The notes beneath the pieces were generated by a model that did no database searches, was not told the DNA's origin, and worked only from the letters and a program-made list of their open reading frames with translations. The position numbers were made by a program, and so were the translations under genes. From Siderastrea siderea (lineage: Eukaryota > Cnidaria > Anthozoa > Scleractinia > Rhizangiidae), in the NCBI GenBank assembly GCA_964030785.1, contig OZ034967.1, forward strand, positions 54,133,765-54,197,764: a stretch of DNA of 64,000 nucleotides, given 5' to 3'. Of the stretch, positions 37,030 to 49,536 are shown piece after piece; the first letter of the stretch is position 1; the number at the start of each line of letters is the position of its first letter.

Positions 37030-37942
37030 GTATAACGTCATTGTTCATAAAATTTAATGTTGCCATGGCAACCATATTTTGAGAGACATTTTTCTGAAAG
37101 TTATTTTGAGAGACATTTTTCTGAAAGTTTTGAGGTCTCCTGTTTTTCATAAAGAGTCATAACTTTCTTGTGGTAACTTTTACATTACTTCTCCGGACAA
37201 AATTAGTCGGCAGCTTGGTCTGACTGGAGGAAGTTCCATTTAACTGAACCATCCTGAACTCGATCATCAGATATAATATACTTCTACAATTTTGATATGT
37301 AGGGTAAGGTAGCTCTATACGCAAGAGCAACTCAGTAGAAACTAATTACTGAAATGATTAATTACTTAATATGACGTTTAAATTCTGTAAAGTATGAAGT
37401 TGAATTGTAAGAATGTATGCTGCTTAACGGAAGAAATAAAGATAAATCATGTAGGGATTGTTTTCAGAGGAAGAATATCCTTTTTGGTCGCTAGCCGGCA
37501 AAAAAGCTCAAAGTTTGTTGGACGTATTTCTTGTTTTAGAAAGGAACAATTTTGATTTTTTTTAATCAAACAAAACATGGATGAGTATTTTTCTCATTAC
37601 ATCTCAGCCTTTCGACGAAAGAGACATCAAATAAAAACATAGTTTTCTTTAAATTGAGATTTTACTTGGCGTGGGGAAGAGTACTCTGTGACTAAAGCTT
37701 AGGTAAATATTGCACGGGTTCCAACAAACGGATTTGAGGGATTTTCAGTAGCTTGCTACCCTTGTGCCTGGGAAGGGAAAAATTCTGTTGCAAATTGTTC
37801 ATCGTGGCCATAAAGCAATTCACAAACTGACTGGAATATTGTTTCGAACAAAACATTAAAATATATTTCCCAACAAAACTGAATAAGACTCGATATTTGG
37901 GTTTAAAAACGTAAAACCCTCATTTTAAACTTAGTTTCTTCA
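37030..37942. other. Non-coding stretch before BTB-BACK copy 2
   Basis: A short tandem duplication (TTTTGAGAGACATTTTTCTG, two copies at about 37077-37120) is visible. I see no gene or RNA in the rest. Confidence 0.4.
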
Positions 37943-40873
37943 TTATCCTTTTCTTAACTTAGACAATTGCTCGATTACAAATGGCAAACTTTCGTCGAAA
38001 TATATCGTGTCGTTGCCATACGGGCGATGACCGCGAAAGCGGCCGGGAGAAGTGCCATTAATCATTGTAGTGATCATTTCCTTACAAACCGTGCATTCTT
38101 GGAGACGCTTTTCGATGTCTGTGTATGATTTACCATCGGAGAAATGCTGTGGACACCACGCCATATACCGTTTTGCTTCGTGCCATAACCAGAAGCAGCA
38201 TTCTACCATTCCGATAAACTGAGGATACAAGTAAAAGCCAAGAAAAGTTTCCAACCACACAATTCTTTGCTCCAGGACATCTTGCAGATTTTGCTTGTCA
38301 AGATGTTGCTCCTGAGCAAACGTTTTAATGGAACGAAGTTTCATGTACTTGAGTAGATTGTAGCAGCTTTGACGAACATTTCCCAAACTGTACAAATTTG
38401 CAAGCATCAGAATCTTCATAACGTTGCCTTCTTCTATTGCCTGCTTCTCCAGGAAGTTAACGCAACTGTCAAAGATACGTTTAACCTGGTACTCGTCGCT
38501 CAACTTGAGAAGATGTTCCACATTTTCCACTGCATTGAAAAAATATATATTTAATTAGACAGCGAAATGCACAGGAATTAGCTTCGGGTTGTTGAGGACT
38601 GTATGAGTTTTTGCAACATCAACACTTTTACATTGATCTGTTAGATATAGAATTGATTTTAAGATCCTTTTAAATAACCTTAAGATTTTAAATAACTTAG
38701 CATCCTATTTAACTTCATTAGTTTTACTTAGACCTACCTCTACTTACAATCTTAGAATTTATATTGACAATTGGCTACTTCGTTACCCTGAATTTAAAAC
38801 TATGGCCACCTTGGGTTAGCGCTCCTTCACATGTGCTGCACCGAAGTTGTAGAATGTGTCACCTTTCCATATCAGACATGCTGAGTCCGTTAGTTCTTTT
38901 AACGGTATGCTTAAGATTTATTAACGTCCGTGCCGGCCTGAGCCGGCCTTGATTTTGCGCGTGTTCGCTTTTGGCCCCAGCCTCCGCTAGAAAGGCTTTT
39001 TTGGTCCCCTTTTGTCCTAGTTGTCTTTGGGAATGTTCAACCAATCAGAATCCACCTTCTGCGCATATATTTTAAGGCTTGAGGGGGTCCTTGAAGGGAA
39101 GACTTCTTGTCACTCTCCAAGAAGATCACATTTCACTCAAAATGGCTGCCGTGCTCTTCACGCGTGAATTTTCAAGATGGCAATATCTCACTCTCGGAAG
39201 GAAGTATTACCTTTTGAAGCTTAAAAATCGAAAGAAGAAGCTCTAAGGAACACTTGACAAGTTAAGCGATGGAATTTAGAGCTTTTAGAGCGAAAAAAAC
39301 ATCTTTCGAGGACAAACTACCGTTTTGTTAAAGCGAAGGACAATCTTCCATCTCCAAAGGTTTTTCTAGCCGCGGACTTTCTGGGAAATGTTCTGGCACT
39401 TCTACGAGTCTACGGTAGAGTAAACTTCACATTTGATTGTAAATTTGTACCGAAATAGCTTTTTAATTGAGAGATTCTTAGTGTTCCTTAAAGTTTTTGT
39501 AAAAGTCTTGAAAAACGTGCACAGTTCGCATCAGTAAATGCTCTTCAAAATAACTTGCACATCGAGCGAAATCGCTTGCGCGTAGCTTCCCTCGAAGAAA
39601 GAATTGGACGCGTTTGGTTTTCAGAAACGAATAAAGGCGTGTATTAATAAATGTACTACTTAGAAAAGCTTACTGTCTCTTCTTCTGTGAATCTTCATTG
39701 ATGAAATTTCGAAAAATAGTAATCTGGCCTAAACAAACAGAAATCCTCTGTTGTGGTTTGATTTCACGCGCGAGACAACATGTGAAAGCTCTTGCGTAAA
39801 TTTTCAAAATTTTGACTTTGAGGTTGTATTTTTGGCTAATTCTTAATTGACAACTGGTGTATTTTATTCGAAAGTTAGAAATTTTAACTATTCTAGATCA
39901 AGTGAGTGTTGTTTTTTCTAGGCTATAAATTGTCGTTTCGTACTGCACATGGGGTTGTTTATTACCAACTTCTAATTTAGCGAAGCGATCAAAAAACACG
40001 CGGCCGTTAATGAGTTTCTTAAGGTCATTCCCCTGTATTGCATGACGCATCCTTACTGCGCACGATTTGTTGCGTCATTTGAGCGCGCGCACGTCCAGGG
40101 AGTAATAGGTTTCCTATGAGGCTAGGCTCACCAGAGGAAAAAATTATTAATTTACTCTCAAACGAGCATGGGGACCTACCTTTTTTTCCAAATATTTTTG
40201 ACCTACCATTCATTCATGTTCAAAGAGTTAGAAAAAAATCACGTTAGAAAAAAATTTATTGTTAGAAACGTGTGACTCAAGGAAATGAAATCACGACCTC
40301 GAGAACACGCACGTAAGGAAGGTTTTAAGTCAATTTCGTCTAATGCTTCGAGCATCTGCCATAAAACTTCTAGTAAATTGTTCCTTGTTATCGATATATT
40401 ACATTTAGCACATTGTTTCAAGATTTGCTTTAAACATGTGCTTCCTCTTCCTACGGAAAGTAGGGTAAACTGATCAAATAAACGTGTTCGTTAGGCGAAA
40501 TTGCAAGGAATTATGGGGTAACTTGAGACGATGATATCTCGTAAACGAACATGGCGACCTATTCTTTTTATTTTATATTTCAAAACATTGCACGATAGAT
40601 AACAACTTGTGAAACTTTGACAAAAATCGTATGTTAAATTTTGTTTCGGGGGAATGACCTTAAAAAGCGTTTTCACTTTGACACTGGCTCCTGTTTAATT
40701 GAATTATCTTATTAAGCTTTAGCATTTGTTCTATTGTTATGTCAACTAGTTAATTATTTGTTTAATTACATTATGTCACTACAAAAGGAACATTGTTTTA
40801 TACACAGTTGTTATGCGCATTTGAACATATACGCACGAAATTTGCGAGTTATAAATAGGTATTATTATTATTA

Positions 40874-40948
<75 letters not shown>

Positions 40949-43638
40949 CAGGCCAAAGGGGCCGTTACTTTCGGGTAGCCGCTACTTTCGGGTAGTCGTT
41001 ACTTTGGGATGGCTGAAAAACGTTTGTGGAATTGCCTTGCCAACGTCAGGGGAACGCGATGAAGAAATTAATCTTAACGGGCCGGAGAATTACACCATTG
41101 GCCTGCATTCAAGCGATAGAGCCAATGAATCAAGGAAATAACTGAATGAATAAAACGAATTTTAATTAAACAGACACCGTTGGCTTACCAATCACTGCTA
41201 AGGGACTTTCAAGTTGAACAAAGAAACAAGAAGGAAATTTTTTTGCGTTCCAGTTACATTTATACATAAAGTACTCTCATTTCCGGATTTCAGTGTAGTT
41301 TGATTTAAATTGGAAATGACTGTTCGTATTATTCGCTGATAATATTCTTTAATTGACTCCTGGGGCCCGTTTCTCGAAACTCCCGATAAATTTTCGGGCC
41401 CGAAAACTATTTTAGGTGCACAATATTCTCGAATGGCTATACAATGTTTATTTTGGCTAAGTTTGCGCCAATAATTACCATTAGCTGACAAATCAGTAAA
41501 TGAGCTCGAAAAAATACTTACCGGGCCCGGAAAGTTATCGGGAGTTTCGAGAAACGGGCCCCTGAATATATTATTCAATTCACTGCTACGGAACCTACCG
41601 CACTACTTGAAGAAACGTCACATTAAATACAATACATTTTTTTGTGTTTGATTTGTCACTTTTGGAAGAGACCGCTACTTTCGAGGGGATCGCTACTTTC
41701 CGGGGGGGGGGGGACGTTACTTTCGGGATTTAATAGAAAAGCAAAAAAAATACGTTACTTTCGGGGAGCCGTTACTTTCGGAGGGGCCGTTACTTTCGGA
41801 GAGGCCGTTACTTTCGGAATTCTACGGTATTAATAATTATTGTTATTATCATTATCAAAAGGGGAGGGGAGGGGAAGGATAGAGAGTGAAGGAGGGTCCA
41901 TGTTCTCCGGCTTTCTTCCCGTACCCCTTAATCCCGGTTACCGCCCCTTTTTTATCTTTTCCGGTCTTTTCTTTGCCTTTTCTAGTATTAAATGCTGCGC
42001 AATGTTGTGACTTTTCCTGTTTCCTGCCTTTCCCGCCCCCTTCTTCTCCTGCCTCTCGCAGACACCCGCCCTCATTACAAGAATTTTCCCGAGTCCCACC
42101 CACTTCCCCCCGATTTTTACAAGTTACACCACTTGTAATTAAAGAATTAAGCAACCTGCAAACTAGGGTAAATTTCGCTTGTAGAAATTACTGCTGCAAC
42201 TAATTCTCGCCATTTGCTAAATAATCGCAAAAATTTGTTTTCGCAATAAATAGTCGCCTTAAGGCAAATGTTAGTTGAAAGGCTTCCCAAACTTTATTTG
42301 CATACCATGAGCACATAGTCTATGAGAAGCTGCGAAACTAAATTTCTTTGAATTAGCCTTTCGTACAGCACAAATTTGATTTACATACTAAAACACAGTT
42401 GAGTATATGTATTTAATAAGTCCACAAATAAACAGTTGAAGAGTTCCAGTTTTGCATCAGAGTTGTTCCTTCGTCACGCATCAATTGCGGACGGCGAGTT
42501 ATAACGGCCCAGTACCTTGTTACTACAATGAAACTGTAACCAGTGCACGTGGCGAGTTTAAGGCTCTCGGAAGCATTTCCTCCATCATTTTCCGTTTAAC
42601 AGTGCCCTGGCCCTGCCGAGTTAACGGCCTTTTAAGTCTTTTAACGCCATCGCCATGAAGCCTATCGTTAGACGCACAAGAACCATTGAAGTGCAGAATA
42701 TGAAATATCTGTCTACAGGAAAACCGCGTGGGCTGCGTTTCAATGCTCATGCATGCCTATAGTGAAGATGGGACTGCAACATAAACCTTCAAAAAAATTT
42801 AACTAACTTACTAGTGATTTCCTCTCGCTCTTGCATGTAAAACTGTTTCAGGAAGTCCAGTACTTCATTGGCCTTTTTTCCGGGCAATGGGATCTCGTTA
42901 TTGGTCTCTTCTTGGAATCCTGATTTGAACATGGCCTTGAAAACTGGTGAGTTCATGCTCAGTATCAAGCGATGGACGTGGAACTTTTCATCCTCCACCA
43001 CAAGAATCAAGTCGCTATCTTCCCACGGCTCAGAAAATCGATGGCTATTGTCTGTATCTTGGTCTTTTAAACCTATTGAAATATAAAACAAAGTTCAAAG
43101 AAAGGCACGTCAAAAAGACTTCCTCAGTTTCAAGATTTTTGGTGAGAATGTTTGTTATTATTTCAGAAATCGAAGTTTTTGCCAGTTATCTGCATTCTCG
43201 TAATTTCTTTTCTGCGTCATCGATCTTGTCAATCGCTTCGTTTCTCACGGAACAATAACTCAAATGCCAAGATCAGTAATAAATTCAAGTTTACATTTAA
43301 ATAGCTGTCACAAAATTTGGCTCTACATTCTGGCTTGTGAGAATTCTTACCAAGAAAAGTTAAATTGTAGCTAGCCCTTAACGTCCTAACCCCTTTCTTA
43401 TTTATGAGGCTTTACCAGTTTGCATGTAACAGCTGATTGTAAAGATGGCCGCCATATCGCTAAGAACAACAATAGCCCCTAGATTGATCCCAAGGATATA
43501 ACATTCCTTGGTCGCCTTAGTTTCTAATTTAATGCCACACAACCGATCAGAAGGAATTAAAGGTTTTTACTTATGTCCTCCTTTACACTTACCAGGCTGT
43601 TCATCATTTGATTGCTCACTAGCAGCGTTGGACGCCAT
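37943..43638 (-). CDS. BTB-BACK domain protein, copy 2 (three exons, intact)
   Basis: Three exons join in phase. Exon 1 is 43593-43638 (ATG at 43638, MASNAASEQSNDEQP, donor CCTG/GTAAGT). Exon 2 is 42812-43072 (acceptor TTTCAATAG, donor ACTA/GTAAGT). Exon 3 is 37943-38529 (acceptor CAATGCAG, stop at 37943). The total of 894 nt gives 297 residues. Exon 2 carries the BTB core (EPWEDSDLILVVEDEKFHVH, then SMNSPVFKAMFKSGF). Exon 3 carries a BACK-like helical region (ENVEHLLKLSDEYQVKRIFD) and a conserved tail with ECTVCKEMI and IYFDESLPFVIEQL. BTB-BACK proteins usually recruit substrates to Cullin-3 ligases; that role is inferred. Intron 2 is 4.3 kb and holds repeats. Confidence 0.82.
38540..40855. 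other. Intron 2 of BTB-BACK copy 2, proximal part
   Basis: I see no second gene here. The stretch contains moderately repetitive AT-rich sequence without clear boundaries. Confidence 0.4.
40860..40950. repeat. (TTA)n and (TTG)n microsatellite
   Basis: A long ATT/TTA run passes directly into a TTG run. Confidence 0.95.
40958..41012. repeat. Minisatellite of CGTTACTTTCGGG
   Basis: Three imperfect copies occur here; the same unit recurs at 41675-41820. Confidence 0.7.
41362..41562. mobile_element. Short inverted-repeat element (MITE)
   Basis: The ends are GGGGCCCGTTTCTCGAAACT and its exact complement at 41543-41562, with CCCGATAA and TTTCGGGCCCG extending the pairing. It is 201 bp, non-coding, and its target duplication is ambiguous. 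Confidence 0.7.
41675..41822. repeat. Minisatellite of GTTACTTTCGGRG
   Basis: At least six variants such as GCCGTTACTTTCGGAGGG occur, interrupted by a G-run and a short unique stretch. Confidence 0.8.
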
Positions 43639-43639
43639 T

Positions 43640-45370
43640 TTGAGTTCCTGTCAGAGCGCTAAATAAAAGACATAAACATAAGCTTTATAGCGCATAAAAT
43701 AATCATTAAATCAAGGAGCGATGGATGAGAGGACAACGAAGCCGGCAGCTACAGTTTGACAATAATCAATGAACAAGTTAAAACCTCCAATAAAACATGT
43801 ACACTCACCAAAAGACAGACAACAGCGAGCTCCGGCGGTTGATTCTCCGAAAGTCGATTTTGACGCGAGGTAGTTCCGAGAAAAAGCTTTCTGCTCCACC
43901 GAGTTTGACCCGGGCCCCAGGACAAACTGATTCAGCCCTCTCTCGGTTGGTTTCACTTCTAATGAGATGCAGTTTACCAACGGTTATCGGATCAACTACT
44001 TCTTTCACCATTTGTTCCAATGGTATGGATTGTGAGCCTGTTTTTACACCCTTTACCATTTGTACCAATGATACAGATTGTGATGCTGCTTTTACCAATC
44101 GTATCCGTTCGTGTATATTGGACATGAGCGAATAATGCATAACAAATGTGCATGAATCCTGAGAGAGGGCTGAATCAGTTTGCCGATTGGTATCATTGGT
44201 ATATTGCTAAATTGCAGTACACTCTATTTTTATGTATATATATAAGAGTATATTTTATGAGAATATCGAGGCTGAAATTTGCGAAATTTTAAGAATATTT
44301 TAAAAATAAACCCGAGGCTGAGATTTTGAAAAGGATATAATTTTGTGTTGAAAATCTGTAAATATAATAATATAATAATATAATTATTATAATTATATTA
44401 TAATTATAATCTAATCTAATCTAATCTAATCTAATCTAATCTAATCTAATCTAATCTAATATAATGATATGTTTTTAACTTAACCGTATAAAATTATTCC
44501 TTTCTCTAAATGGCAAAACTAGCCAACAAAACGATCTAGACACCGAACACTTGTAATTGATACCCCAATACATTCCAAGACGGAAATGTCATAAGCTATA
44601 ATTTAAGAATAATACAAGAATATTTTCAGCCTAAAATCGGCAGAAAAATAGGAATGTTCAGCCTGGGCCTGAAAAACAACATTCTTATATATATAAAAAA
44701 AGAGTGTATTAGACCAATTAACCAGTGGTAAACTTCATCTCATTAGTAGCATTCACCACTACGTAATACATTTCGAAATTTATGGCATGTTAATTAATAA
44801 TTACATTTAATTTTCAAAAGAGAAATAAACTTCGGACAAGTATTAATGAACAGAAAGTGTGTCTGCTGGAGGTGGTGGATGTGGATTGTGCAGTGTATGA
44901 TGTGAAATGGATCAGGCTTCGTGGACCAGTGCTCACAAATTATTGTGCTGATTATTTGGCTGTTGTAGAGAGATTATTTTGCGAGACAGGGAGGCACCCT
45001 ACTGGCTATTGCCGTTGTCGAGAGCCGCTGTAAGGAGGTTTCAGTGGAACATAAGCGGGACGAAAAAACATCGCCGCTGTCAGTAGAGAGTTGGCCGTTA
45101 GTAGAGGCTTAGCCAGCTTAGCTGGCAGTATTGTCTAAGCGCGAAGGTAAAGTTTTGGCGGCGGAGCTGCCATGAGCGGCGTACGGCCGCGCGGCTCCGT
45201 CGCTCAAACTTTACGCAATCCGCCAGCTACGCAGGCTAGTAGAGGCTCAACGGTACTTATCACTCCATATCTTGGCATCTATAGACCGACTCTCACTGAC
45301 ACTGAATGTGTTAAAAACAGCTCCTGAAATCGAAGAAATTTTGGATTTAATTATGAACTGAGGTCATAAG
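43640..45370. other. Non-coding stretch with inverted and simple repeats
   Basis: An inverted pair (AAACTGATTCAGCCCTCTCTC at about 43924, complement at about 44161) flanks imperfect repeats containing TTTACCA.TTGT.CCAATG. A (TCTAA)n/(CTAAT)n microsatellite lies at about 44409-44460. No gene is supported. Confidence 0.5.
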
Positions 45371-45374
45371 GTAA

Positions 45375-45470
45375 AAATCCTTTCGTCAGCTTTTGAATTT
45401 CTTTACGGCGGCCAGTTTACCTTATCAAGACAAAGAACTCAGTAACTAAATCCAAATTTTCGTGTTTCAC

Positions 45471-45506
<36 letters not shown>

Positions 45507-45530
45507 AACCCCCATCTTTTTCAGTAAATA
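45375..45530. repeat. Local direct duplication, copy 1
   Basis: Sequence around GAATTTCTTTACGG.GGCCAG, TTTACCTTAT and CACAGTTTCT matches 47260-47385 in the same order. Confidence 0.6.
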
Positions 45531-46297
45531 AAAGGCCTTTATTCAGTTAAAGTCGACGGTAGACGAGTTGCTCATTCAACAAGAACTACGACCGGGCAAC
45601 TTTATAAGAGTAAGAGTGCTTTCCAATCGCCGAATTCATATTAGAGACGTAGAGATATAACTTCATGATCTGTAGTGTTAGTTGTATTCATTTCTAATTC
45701 ATTTTAAAAAAATAGAGATGAAACCTCTTCTCTTGACGAAAAACTCGCCTCATGAATCGGGTGAAAGGAAGTTTTGTCCGTGTCAAATTTACTTCGTGCG
45801 TCTACTTTTTCTATCTAAAACCAAGGGAAGATTAGACGGAAACCCGTTTTTACTTCACAGTAGACGGCCGGCCACATCTAGTCGGTTTTGTCCCGCTTAT
45901 CTTCGTTCGGCACTTTTTCATTTTGAATCTAGGACAGCTCTCCCACGTCCTGAACTTCATATTACTTTGGCGTGTTCAATGATTTTCGTCTTCGATTTGT
46001 GAGAATGTCAGAGAATGGTTTGACGAGCACCGTGGAAAATCTGCTGCGCGGTACACTTTAAATCAACAGAAAGATAGGGAGACTGGACAGCTACTAATTT
46101 CCTTTTTAATTACCAGTAAAAATTTACCAGTAGATATGTCGCGCTGTATCGGTACACTGATCCGATATATCAAGATAAACAAGTTAAACAACTGAGACAA
46201 TTACAAGAAAAAAATGCTATACAGAAAGAAAAAACTCAATTCTGATAACATTTTTTACCCTTTCTTAACCTTCTAAGTCGCTCAAATGTAAGCATTT

Positions 46298-46726
46298 TTA
46301 ATGAAATATGATCAGTTGGGGCTCGTGTACTTTTGTATTTAACAGCCTCAACATCTTCTTGAAGTCCTGAATGATTGTGACCAACTGATCTTCAAAGTGA
46401 CAACTGCCCCCATACCCGTAACTAAGGTCGCTTCCGAAGACGTAGAATCTGCCGCTCAATCGGTGGCCCTTTGAGAAGGAAACTAACTGCAGAATCGTTC
46501 TTCTACAAACTGAACAGCTTTTTATCCGCTCAAGGAGATGCACACTGGCTTTTGTGCTAGAGAAATGTTGAGGGCAAGGAGTTGTATACAATCGTCTGGG
46601 CATTTGGTGAATTAACTCGAGCCTAGTAGATCTAGTATTCACAACTTCAGGTGCTTCAACTCTATCTTGATGGTACTCTTTGTTGGAATAACTCTCATCG
46701 TAATCGGTATGGGAAACCGCGGCCAT
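46298..46726 (-). CDS. Single-exon relative of the BTB-BACK C-terminal domain
   Basis: The product has 142 residues, begins MAAVSHTDYDESYSNKEYHQ, and lacks BTB and BACK regions. From about residue 50 it matches the C-terminal part of the neighbouring BTB-BACK proteins: CPQHFSSTKASVHLLERIKS, CSVCRRTIL, and YGGSCHFEDQLVTIIQDFKK. Two Cys-x-x-Cys-type residues are kept. It could be a stand-alone domain protein or a retro- or partial duplicate; the open frame and own ATG favour a gene. The upstream 250 bp is duplicated at 52615-52890. Confidence 0.5.
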   Translation of the reverse strand: MAAVSHTDYDESYSNKEYHQDRVEAPEVVNTRSTRLELIHQMPRRLYTTPCPQHFSSTKASVHLLERIKSCSVCRRTILQLVSFSKGHRLSGRFYVFGSDLSYGYGGSCHFEDQLVTIIQDFKKMLRLLNTKVHEPQLIIFH

Positions 46727-46729
46727 TTA

Positions 46730-46985
46730 TACTCATGCCTACGCTTAGACGTCCCCTATTTCCTGCTCTTTTTCGTGGAAGGAACAACTGCGTAGAGGTT
46801 GTCTTTACCGACAGGTGACTGCACCATCCAGAAAGGGAGGGCCGGCTGGACTAGAATCTCAAAAAGCGTCCTCCGGATATGAAACTTAGGTACCATCTTT
46901 CTGTTCATAATTGATATCCGCATTTTGTACCCCTCAAATGGATTTTATGTTTCTTGTGTGAATCCTAAAAAACCGAATTACGAGT
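46730..46985. repeat. Segmental duplication, copy 1
   Basis: It shares CACCATCCAGAA-type, TCTCAAAAAGCGTC-type and TTGTGTGAATCCTAAAAA blocks, in the same order, with 52615-52890. Confidence 0.65.
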
Positions 46986-47259
46986 CTTGATCATGATATG
47001 ATGCCGACCGACCGACCCAGTATTACAAGATATAAGGCAACCAGTGGGTGGATAACTGAAATCAACCAATGAGATTGCTAAATTGCAGGTCCAATACTAA
47101 GTAATGGACAGGGTAATGTCTCCAATAATTATCTTGCACCATCCCGCGGGATCTTTGCATTGCCATGTTCTACCAGTAGTGTAGCTCCACCGTTAGAAAC
47201 CACATTCAATCCACAATCCCCTGATTTGCTCTAACTAGCGGGTAACGCTAGGCTGAAAA

Positions 47260-47385
47260 GGTCAGCTTTCGAATTTCTTTACAGAAGCCAGTTTACCTTA
47301 TTTTAAACTCAGGCGATAAATCCAGATTTTTGCGTTGCACTTCCTCACCGACGCAACGTCACAGTTTCTGTAGAATCCGACTCCT
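47260..47385. repeat. Local direct duplication, copy 2
   Basis: This is the partner of 45375-45530; GAATTTCTTTACAGAAGCCA and CACAGTTTCTGTAGAA are shared with small changes. Confidence 0.6.
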
Positions 47386-49536
47386 TTATTAAATTTGATG
47401 GCTTTTTTTCTCCCACTAACACGCCTTACAGACATTTAGCCGAAACTATCGAGACCCATCTCCATAATTAGGGGCGGTCGTTCGCACGCGCACGCCGGCG
47501 CGGACTCGTAAAATGGACGTTTTTTGTTTTTCATTTTCGTCGTCGTCGTCGTCGTCGTCCGTCAGTTCACTTAGTCCTCTTGGGGTCGCGCGGCCTCTGA
47601 ACAGTGGCCTTGCTGTAAATAATGACGTAAACAGATAAATTTTTAGTAACCACTTAAAACGCAATCGATTTTATCAGGTTTGAAAACCAAACACTCAAAG
47701 AAGGCTAAAACATTTCTCGTGAATGCCTAGGGCACGGTTTAAGAACGATTTATTTTCTCCAGGTAAAGCCACAGGTTTTTTTCTCTCTCTGAAAAGTGTC
47801 TCGCTAGAACTCGTACAGAGGTCACTGATTACAACCGAGAAACAACCAAAACAAAATTCTCAAGTTGCTATTGATTTTATCAGTTATCCAATCTGTCAAA
47901 TACCGGACATTCTCCTCGTGAATAGTCATCTGTCACCGGTAATATAAAATTCCTTACATACCGGAATTGCAAATTGTCCATAACAGGTCACCGGAACCAC
48001 GAACTACTAAAGTTTTTTTTTCTTAAAGAAACCTTTTTTCCTTAGGAAAAGGGGAGGGGGCGGGGGGGGGGGGGGGGGGGAGTGAGAGACTATCCATCGC
48101 CTGTAAATTCTTCAGAATTTTAAAAACTATTTTACATTACTTCCGTTTCCATTCAATCCCAAACAGTTTTTACTGGCAAAAGTAAGTGAACAGTTTCACG
48201 AGGGACCCCTAAATTGCGCGTGTCGGCGGAGGACGAAAGTATTTTGAGCCCCACCATATTTACTTTTACTTTTTCCTCTAATAATCTTGTAATAAATCTG
48301 TTACTAACCAAGCTTGCCCGGGTTCGTACTGGGAGAATATCGGCCCTTGGTCTTTTTCGTACCGATCTAGCGTACTGTCAAGATCTCAGGGCGACATTTG
48401 AGTACGGCACTCGCCTTGGTTAGCAAGATATGTGCATACATATGTTGTATGTGTGAATTAAATTCATATGAACTACGAGAGAAAGAATTTGAAGACAAGA
48501 AAAGCAAATACACGTTTTTTTCTAAGATACTGATCATTTGGTTATCATGTTCTTAAACATTTTTTTCTTTTTACGTTTGTAGTCAATTACCATGTCGAAC
48601 CTCTAATATGGACACCAAAGGGACACGGCCCGGGGGTATAATCACCGGTGTTTTATATGGGGATGTTCCACCCCTTGGCGCAAACCTTTTCCTTTATATA
48701 ATGATTTTTACCAAAGTGGCACCCCTTTCATATACCTAAAGCAAAAATTGCACCCTCTTTTATACCTCAAGGAGAAGCCAAAACAGTAGAATATCCTATA
48801 ATCGCCACGTTTTCCCCTGCTTTTTAGTATAGCAGTAGTTCAGTTATCAAAGGTTGCTTCAAGCTTTCGTGTGTTTCGCATTGTTATTTTTGCCAAAATT
48901 TGGCACTCTTTAATATACTTAACTTAAGTTGCCATATCTTTTACTTCTTACTGCACTTTGGTGACCCTTCAAAATACAATAATAACAATTTTCCCAATTT
49001 TCCTAACAATTTTTTTACAGCATACTGCAAGCTTAAAAAAGGTACCCTTTTCGAGCGGAGGTTCCCCGTATATAGGAAGTACTCCCCCGGGGGACACTGC
49101 TTAGTGTCCAAACTTGATCTCTGAGGGACAAAAGTAAACATTCCACGTATTGTCGAGGTGCCCGTGTTACGGAGGTGTAGTTAAAGTGGCCCGCGGATAT
49201 TTCTCGGTTCGACAGTGTCCTTTGTCAATTTGCATTGCCATTGGCATTGCCAATTTCGGCAACGTGCACAGAGCACGCGCGCTCCTAAAAAAACCTCCTG
49301 TGCCTGTTACGCATGCGATAGAATAGAGTCTATACAAAACTTTTGGAAATGTTCATTTCAATAGAATTCTTCATTTTCAGCAGAGAAAACATTAAAAAAC
49401 ATTAATCTGACGCCATGAAGTATGCATAATTTTTGTGCTTTTCTATTTGTTCAAGCCATAAGATTTACGTTCGAGATTTCACTCGATTTCTTGACGACCA
49501 GCAGTCTTGTTTATAAAAAAAAAATGTACACGGATA
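47386..49536. other. Non-coding stretch, nothing gene-like
   Basis: It contains a CGT microsatellite at 47538-47560 and a G-run at 48060-48081. Short open frames show no family motifs. Confidence 0.4.

Noticed and set aside
40860..40950. CRISPR-like or other ordered array
   Set aside because: It is a simple microsatellite; no repeat-spacer array occurs anywhere in the window.
40734..41141. Poly-Tyr/poly-Cys open frame
   Set aside because: It is produced by the TTA/TTG microsatellite.
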